Below are positions 1-5,454 of a DNA stretch of 5,454 bases, piece after piece. The stretch spans positions 1 to 5,454 of the forward strand of contig JAUSEJ010000576.1 of assembly GCA_030650265.1 (NCBI GenBank), given 5' to 3'. The notes under the pieces were generated by a model. The model ran no database searches. It saw nothing but the letters and a program-made list of their open reading frames with translations, and had not been told where the DNA came from. Source of the stretch: Dehalococcoidia bacterium (GTDB lineage: Bacteria > Chloroflexota > Dehalococcoidia > JACPQF01). Position numbers and translations under genes: made by a program. Position 1 is the stretch's first letter; every line of letters begins with the position of its first letter.

Positions 1-1227
1 GCGAACTGTCACTTTTTCGACTCCCGCTTCTTTGGCGAGGGTCTCGGCCTTGTCGGTAACTTCCCAAGGGGCGTCGATGTCGTCGCGGCCGAAGTGGCCG
101 TACGCTGCCGTCGCCTGGTAGATGGGCCGGCGCAACCGCAGGGTCTGAATGATGCCTGCCGGTCGCAGGTCGAAGTGCTTGTTGATCAGGTCGATAATGA
201 CATCGTCGCTGACCTTGCCGGTACCGTATGTCTCGATAGAGACAGACATCGGTCGGGCCACGCCGATGGCGTAGGCAAGCTGGATCTCCAGCCTGTCGGC
301 CAGACCGGCGGCCACGATGTTCTTGGCCACATAGCGAGCGGCATAGGCGCCAGACCGGTCGACCTTCGTGGGATCTTTGCCGGAGAAGGCGCCGCCACCA
401 TGACGAGCCATTCCACCGTAGGTGTCGACGATGATCTTGCGTCCGGTCAGGCCAGCGTCGCCCATTGGGCCGCCGATGGCGAACCTTCCGGTGGCATTAA
501 CATAGAATTTGGTCTTGGAATCCATTAGATGGGCGGGTATGACTTCCCTGATTACCATCTCGATACAATCGCGCTCAATGGTGTCATGACTTACGGCCGG
601 ATCGTGCTGGGAGGCAATAACCACGGTGTCCACTCTCTTGGGCACGCCGTAGCTATACTCCACGGTTACTTGCGACTTGCCATCGGGCCGTAGGTAGGCC
701 AGGGACCCATTGCGGCGAACGTCTGTGAGCTTCTTGCACAGCTTGTGGGCAAGAGAGATCGGCAGGGGCATTAGCTCAGGGGTCTCATTGCAGGCAAAGC
801 CAATCATCATACCCTGATCGCCAGCGCCGATCGCCGCGATTTCAGAATCAGACATCTCGCCCCTCTTCGCCTCGAGGGCCCGGTTGACACCCATGGCGAT
901 GTCGGGAGACTGCTCCTTAACGGAAACGATCACGGCGCAGGTTTCGGAATCGAAGCCGTATTTCCCCCGGGTGTAACCAATCTTACGTACTGTCTCGCGG
1001 GCGATTGTGGCAATGTCCACGTAGGCGGTGGTCGTGATCTCACCCATGACCACCACTAACCCTGTGGTCATCGCGGTCTCACACGCTACCCGTGCCATAG
1101 GATCCTTTGCGAAGATTGCATCCAAAACGCCGTCCGACACCATGTCGCACATTTTGTCTGGATGCCCTTCCGTGACCGACTCGGAAGTGAAGAGCAGTTT
1201 TGCGCTCTTCTCGAAGGTTGTGCTCAT
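1..1227 (-). CDS. metK: S-adenosylmethionine synthetase (methionine adenosyltransferase), 3' end cut by window edge
   Basis: This cytosolic enzyme makes SAM, phosphate and pyrophosphate from methionine and ATP. The frame is open from ATG at 1227 to base 1, giving 409 residues and no stop. Family hallmarks visible are [11 protein letters not shown] (residues 15-25), GAGDQG (134-139), DAGLTGRK (257-264), the phosphate-binding GGGAFSGKD (277-285) followed by KVDRSGAY (288-295), and AAYGHFGR (374-381) near the C-terminus. E. coli MetK (384 aa) ends shortly after the segment matching residues 390-405, so only a few residues are probably missing. Compared with E. coli there is a longer stretch before GAGDQG (about 116-133, [15 protein letters not shown]), a variant also seen in other bacteria. 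The start is well placed: AAGGAG lies 5 nt upstream and the N-terminus matches the family. It is the last gene of the block in this window, 125 bp after ahcY, and supplies the cofactor whose by-products the neighbours recycle. Confidence 0.97.
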   Translation of the reverse strand, partial: MSTTFEKSAKLLFTSESVTEGHPDKMCDMVSDGVLDAIFAKDPMARVACETAMTTGLVVVMGEITTTAYVDIATIARETVRKIGYTRGKYGFDSETCAVIVSVKEQSPDIAMGVNRALEAKRGEMSDSEIAAIGAGDQGMMIGFACNETPELMPLPISLAHKLCKKLTDVRRNGSLAYLRPDGKSQVTVEYSYGVPKRVDTVVIASQHDPAVSHDTIERDCIEMVIREVIPAHLMDSKTKFYVNATGRFAIGGPMGDAGLTGRKIIVDTYGGMARHGGGAFSGKDPTKVDRSGAYAARYVAKNIVAAGLADRLEIQLAYAIGVARPMSVSIETYGTGKVSDDVIIDLINKHFDLRPAGIIQTLRLRRPIYQATAAYGHFGRDDIDAPWEVTDKAETLAKEAGVEKVTVR

Positions 1228-1352
1228 AGCCTCTCCTTTCTGATTTTGACCTGAGTGACCAATATCCCCAAGGTTCCAGATTTCAACGCTGCCAGAGGCG
1301 GGAGGCCGGTCCCACGGCCCATTTCCCCTGTCCCCTCAGTTGAACCCGGTCC
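1228..1352 (-). other. ahcY-metK intergenic region (possible leader)
   Basis: This 125-bp gap is the longest non-coding stretch in the window. Its half next to ahcY is rich in G-runs on the transcribed-sense strand (see the separate G-run entry). A 5-bp hairpin (GGCCG at 1304-1308 pairing with CGGCC at 1315-1319) lies inside it but no U-run follows, so it is not a convincing terminator. A weak promoter-like pair exists on the minus strand: TTGAAA about 16 nt before TATTGG, in roughly 1260-1287. The -10 half is poor, so I do not call a promoter. I looked for core motifs of SAM-I, SAM-II and SAH riboswitches and saw none. Confidence 0.5.
1233..1238 (-). promoter_or_regulatory. ribosome binding site of metK
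   Basis: On the minus strand this reads AAGGAG, 5 nt before the ATG at 1227. It fixes the metK start and indicates efficient independent translation initiation despite the long gap after ahcY. Confidence 0.85.

Positions 1353-1353
<1 letters not shown>
1311..1353 (-). other. clustered G-runs, potential G-quadruplex in ahcY-metK spacer
   Basis: Read on the minus strand, six runs of three or four G occur in 43 nt: at 1351-1353, 1345-1347, 1332-1335, 1325-1328, 1318-1320 and 1311-1313. The last four are separated by loops of 3, 4 and 4 nt (ACA, AAAT, CCGT), which fits the standard G3+N1-7 quadruplex pattern. The first run overlaps the end of the ahcY stop codon. The G-rich strand is the mRNA-sense strand, so the structure could form in the transcript ahead of metK. 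Formation and function are inference, and G-runs can arise by chance in GC-rich spacers. Confidence 0.4.
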
Positions 1354-2635
<1,282 letters not shown>

Positions 2636-2700
2636 AAACCATCTTCTTTTTCATCTATCGTCCAGGCCATCTTACCGGTTGAGCGGATGGCTAAAATCCA

Positions 2701-3609
2701 TCACAGCGCTTCGAAGTGGGTAAAATGTTTGAACTCTTGGTAGCGGGCCGCTATTTCCTCTTCCCTTAGCGTGCGCAGCCGGCCAATACTGAAGTCCTCC
2801 ACCGTAAAGCTGGCGACGACGCTGCCATGGACAACGGCCCTCCTGATATTCGCCGGCGACATATCCCCACACTTGGCCAGATAACCAAGGAATCCGCCAG
2901 CAAAGGTATCGCCGGCCCCCGTCGGATCCTTCACCTCTTCGAGGGGATAGGCCGGGGCGACGAAGTAACTGGCATGACTGAACAGCACAGCCCCGGATTC
3001 ACCCTTCTTGACTATCAGCGCTTTGGGGCCCAGTTCAAGGATCCTCCTGGCGCCCACCAGCAAACTGCTGGTCCCTGCAAACATCCGAACCTCGGATTCA
3101 TTCATGGTGACGACGTCAACCGCCCTAATAGTTCGTATGAGGGAATCGCGTTTGCCCTGAATCCAGAAGTTCATGGTATCCATCATGGTCAGTTGAGGCC
3201 TTGGCACCTGCCGCAGCACCTCGAACTGAAGATCGGGATCTATATTGGCCAAAAACACGATCTCGCTATCTTTGAAACTGTCGGGCAGTTTTGGGTGGAA
3301 GTCAGCGAAAACGTTCAATTGAGTGTCGAGGGTATGTGTAACGTTCAGGTCGTAGTCATAGCGTCCGGCCCAGCGGAAAGTCTTCCCATCGGCGATTTCC
3401 AGTCCTGCAGTATCAACTCCCCTACTTTGCAGATATTCCACGTGGGCCCTGGGAAAATCGTGCCCAACAACCGCCACAAGCCTTACCGGGGCATAGGCCG
3501 AAGCCGCCGTAGCGAAATAGGTAGCCGATCCGCCAAGGGAATCCTCAACCTTTCCGAACGGCGTCTCTACGTTATCCAGGGCAACCGAACCAACGACAAG
3601 GACGCTCAA
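2701..3609 (-). CDS. PfkB-family carbohydrate/nucleoside kinase, substrate unknown
   Basis: This 302-residue protein is an ATP-dependent kinase of the ribokinase/PfkB fold. Visible are the N-terminal strand SVLVVGSVALD (2-12), the di-glycine region GGSATYFA (26-33), TMNESEVRMFAG (168-179) matching the family's NxxE segment, KKGESGA (201-207), and the signature DPTGAGDTFAGGF (228-240), where D234 is the predicted catalytic base and GAGD forms the anion hole. Ribokinases have GGKGANQA at the di-glycine region; here the sugar-contacting Asn position holds Tyr31, so plain ribose is doubtful. Lying between core metE and ahcY, it could phosphorylate the adenosine (or inosine) released by AhcY, as PfkB adenosine kinases do elsewhere; this rests on context only. 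The start is TTG: the frame has a TAG stop at 3628-3630 and no ATG or GTG between that stop and the TTG, while AGGAGG sits 10 nt upstream. Confidence 0.92.
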   Translation of the reverse strand: MSVLVVGSVALDNVETPFGKVEDSLGGSATYFATAASAYAPVRLVAVVGHDFPRAHVEYLQSRGVDTAGLEIADGKTFRWAGRYDYDLNVTHTLDTQLNVFADFHPKLPDSFKDSEIVFLANIDPDLQFEVLRQVPRPQLTMMDTMNFWIQGKRDSLIRTIRAVDVVTMNESEVRMFAGTSSLLVGARRILELGPKALIVKKGESGAVLFSHASYFVAPAYPLEEVKDPTGAGDTFAGGFLGYLAKCGDMSPANIRRAVVHGSVVASFTVEDFSIGRLRTLREEEIAARYQEFKHFTHFEAL

Positions 3610-3619
3610 GATCCGTTTT

Positions 3620-3625
3620 CCTCCT
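3620..3625 (-). promoter_or_regulatory. ribosome binding site of the PfkB kinase, overlapping the upstream stop codon
   Basis: The minus strand reads AGGAGG, whose first two bases are the last two of the core-metE TAG stop (3624-3626). It lies 10 nt before TTG at 3609, a slightly long spacing. Together with the in-frame stop just upstream, it decides the TTG start and suggests translational coupling. Confidence 0.75.
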
Positions 3626-4679
3626 ACCTACCAATCCTCATTTTAGCCGAAACTTCGGCCAGTAGCGACAGCGCCCGGGCGGCGACCTCCACGCTGCAGG
3701 ACCCCAGCCCACAAGCAGGAGTCACGAGAGCCCGACTCATGATCAGTTCCCGGTCGATGCCCTTTCTCGCCAGTAGATCCATTCCTAAATTCAACCTCTC
3801 GACCAAACTATCACCGGTCTCGACATCCAATTTCTCGGCATCGTTTGGCACTATGCCCCAGGCAAGTATCCCGCCCCTCTCCAGAAATGCTCTTACCTCC
3901 AGGGGATAGAGGGTTAGTGATTCGGTAAAGCTATAGGCATCGAAGTTGAGAATGTCCAGCGGCGTGGAGAGAAGCACCGACCAATCGGTATTGCCGCAGC
4001 AGTGTACCCCCTTGAGACCGCTAATTCCATTCATCACCTCGGTAAGATAGCCGATGACCTGCTCCCGCGAAACAGAAACAAACGCCGAGCCGAAAGCACT
4101 CATGTACGGCTCGTCGATGAACATGATTGTTCTCGGGCAGATCGCCTTGAGCATCTTCTCCTGCCATGCCACCTTGAGCCGCAAGAACTTGGCGAGCGCG
4201 TCCGCCAGGGTCTCGTCGTAGAGAATCGCCCGGCGATTCTGATCGGTCACCGTGAGCCCGAAGCTAATTGGACCCGTTATGTGTCCCTTTATTGCTCTCG
4301 GCGTGCCTGCTCCGTTTGCCAGCACGTGGTGGAGGCCGGTGGCGTATTCCTGGCTCATGCCATATTGGTCGATGTCGTTCTCGAGATAGGCGATATACAG
4401 TCTCTCCAAAGCAGCGTCGAAATCCGGCGACCCCGACCGGTCGACGTAGATGCGCTCCCTTTCCTTCTCGATTACGATGCCAGGGAATTTCTCGCTGTAC
4501 TGAACATACATGCTCTCGAGATAGGACAGCTTAGGCAACTGCGGCCAGAACGGGATCTCCGGTAGTGTTGACGCTATTAGCTCACATGCCTCGCTTACAT
4601 TGGTATGAGGTAGGCTACCTATCGCCACAGGTCTGAGACTAAGGTCGAACCACTTAGCCGCCTCTGGGTTATTTGACAT
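3624..4679 (-). CDS. core (folate-independent) methionine synthase, MetE C-terminal/UROD-like
   Basis: This 351-residue protein corresponds to only the C-terminal catalytic barrel of cobalamin-independent methionine synthase (MetE, about 750 aa), and probably methylates homocysteine to methionine in the cytosol. Visible motifs are GSLPH (21-25), GHITGPISFG (132-141), FIDEPYMS (187-194, matching the MetE DEP motif), VHCCGNTDW (225-233) and TPACGLGS (320-327). By comparison with MetE the zinc ligands would be H226, C228 and C323, with D247 (LNFDAY) near the position of the usual Glu. No folate-binding half and no B12-binding domain is present, so the donor is presumably a methyl-corrinoid protein, as proposed for characterised core methionine synthases. 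ATG at 4679 overlaps the end of mtnP by 11 bp with only a weak TAGG upstream, implying translational coupling. The ahcY and metK neighbours strongly support this role. A methyltransferase of the same superfamily acting on another thiol is the main alternative. Confidence 0.85.
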   Translation of the reverse strand: MSNNPEAAKWFDLSLRPVAIGSLPHTNVSEACELIASTLPEIPFWPQLPKLSYLESMYVQYSEKFPGIVIEKERERIYVDRSGSPDFDAALERLYIAYLENDIDQYGMSQEYATGLHHVLANGAGTPRAIKGHITGPISFGLTVTDQNRRAILYDETLADALAKFLRLKVAWQEKMLKAICPRTIMFIDEPYMSAFGSAFVSVSREQVIGYLTEVMNGISGLKGVHCCGNTDWSVLLSTPLDILNFDAYSFTESLTLYPLEVRAFLERGGILAWGIVPNDAEKLDVETGDSLVERLNLGMDLLARKGIDRELIMSRALVTPACGLGSCSVEVAARALSLLAEVSAKMRIGR

Positions 4680-5454
4680 ATTTGCCTATTATCAATTTTA
4701 GATCCGCCTTGACTTGCGCCGGTATAAGATCCGGCGCCGTAATTATGGCGTTCTCCAGAGCGCTGGCACAAGCGCAGGTGCGCTCTCCTGGAATACGAGC
4801 CGCGGCGTGTTTAATGATCTTCTTGGCGTTGTCCACGTTCTTGACCAGATTGTTAATGATCATCTCGATCGTTACTGAGTCGTGCGATTCATGCCAGCAA
4901 TCATAGTCTGTGACGCAGGCCACGGTTGCGTAGCAGATCTCGGCTTCTCTGGCAAGTTTGGCTTCCGGCAAAGCGGTCATGCCAATAATGCTAGCCCCCC
5001 AGGACCGGTACAGGTATGACTCGGCTTTCGTCGAGAACAGTGGTCCTTCCATCACGACGTAGGTGCCACCTTTGTGTACTTTAGCCCCTATTTCCACCGC
5101 GGCGTCATAGAGGAGGTTGCTCAACACCGGACAGAAAGGATCCGCGAAAGTCGAGTGGGCAACTATCCCATTGCCAAAGAACGTACTGGTCCTGCCCTTG
5201 GTGCGGTCGATCAACTGATCCGGTATCACCAGGTGCATCGGCTCGAGCTCCTCCTTTAGGCTTCCCGTGGCGCTGACCGAGATGATCGACTCGACGCCAA
5301 GCGACTTCAAGGCATACATGTTAGCGCGAACATTTATCTCGGTGGGAAGAATACGATGGCCGCGACCATGGCGGGGTAGAAATGCGATTTTCGTGCCCTC
5401 AAGCGAGCCCACCGTGATCAAATCGCTCGGATCGCCGAATGGCGTGCTTATCTT
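4669..5454 (-). CDS. mtnP: S-methyl-5'-thioadenosine phosphorylase, 5' end cut by window edge
   Basis: This enzyme cleaves methylthioadenosine with phosphate to adenine and methylthioribose-1-phosphate, the first step of methionine salvage. The frame is open to the window edge, giving 261 residues beginning STPFGDPSD after two residues. The family's N-terminal GGSGL segment, roughly 20-25 residues, must lie outside. Fragment numbering shows RHGRGH (28-33, matching the phosphate-binding Arg60-His61 of human MTAP), SATGSL (61-66), MEGP (135-138), GMT (158-160, whose Met matches human Met196) and TDYDCW (182-187). The two Asp of TDYD match human Asp220 and Asp222; the first favours a 6-aminopurine, whereas guanosine/inosine phosphorylases carry Asn there. 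Related bacterial enzymes specific for methylthioinosine exist and cannot be excluded. A CxC pair (C227, C229) lies near the C-terminus. It is the first gene of the block within the window, and its TAA overlaps the core-metE start. Confidence 0.93.
   Translation of the reverse strand, partial: KISTPFGDPSDLITVGSLEGTKIAFLPRHGRGHRILPTEINVRANMYALKSLGVESIISVSATGSLKEELEPMHLVIPDQLIDRTKGRTSTFFGNGIVAHSTFADPFCPVLSNLLYDAAVEIGAKVHKGGTYVVMEGPLFSTKAESYLYRSWGASIIGMTALPEAKLAREAEICYATVACVTDYDCWHESHDSVTIEMIINNLVKNVDNAKKIIKHAAARIPGERTCACASALENAIITAPDLIPAQVKADLKLIIGKYVK

Noticed and set aside
1304..1319. GGCCG/CGGCC hairpin as an intrinsic terminator after ahcY.
   Set aside because: The stem has only 5 bp and no U-run follows on the transcribed strand.
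1228..1352. SAM or SAH riboswitch in front of metK (and likewise in the 76-bp gap before ahcY).
   Set aside because: I could not find the conserved core sequences or the paired-stem layout of the SAM-I, SAM-II or SAH classes; a covariance-model search would settle it.
2827..3909. A 360-codon plus-strand open frame spanning the kinase/core-metE junction.
   Set aside because: It is fully antisense to two well-supported genes, shows no recognisable motif, and is explained by stop-poor codon use on the opposite strand.
5419..5421. TTG as the start codon of mtnP (250 aa).
   Set aside because: The frame stays open upstream to 5454 and encodes STPFGDPSD, a conserved part of the family, so the true start lies beyond the window.

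Overview
The window is a block of five genes, all read on the minus strand, covering the activated-methyl (S-adenosylmethionine) cycle of a bacterium. In transcription order, right to left: an S-methyl-5'-thioadenosine phosphorylase (mtnP, 5' end outside the window), a short 'core' methionine synthase related to the catalytic half of MetE, a PfkB-family sugar or nucleoside kinase, a short-form S-adenosylhomocysteine hydrolase (ahcY), and S-adenosylmethionine synthetase (metK, 3' end outside the window).

The first three genes are tightly packed: mtnP and the core metE overlap by 11 bp, and core metE and the kinase are 14 bp apart. A 76-bp gap then precedes ahcY and a 125-bp gap precedes metK. 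ahcY and metK each have a strong AAGGAG ribosome site 5 nt before ATG, and the kinase starts at TTG behind AGGAGG. The plus strand carries only antisense shadow ORFs. I see no RNA genes, mobile elements, CRISPR arrays or convincing terminators.

The genes close a cycle. MetK makes SAM from methionine and ATP, and methyltransferases elsewhere convert it to SAH. AhcY splits SAH into homocysteine and adenosine, the PfkB kinase may recycle the nucleoside (inference), and the core methionine synthase remethylates homocysteine. MtnP salvages methylthioadenosine, the other SAM by-product. The synthase lacks the N-terminal half of MetE and has no folate- or cobalamin-binding domain, so the methyl group probably arrives on a separate corrinoid protein that is not encoded here.

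Taxon: the DNA is moderately GC-rich by eye. The combination of a core methionine synthase and a thermophile/archaeal-type short AhcY suggests an anaerobic bacterium with corrinoid-dependent one-carbon metabolism. Chloroflexota of the Dehalococcoidia type is my best guess, from memory of a core methionine synthase characterised in Dehalococcoides; it was not checked by any search.
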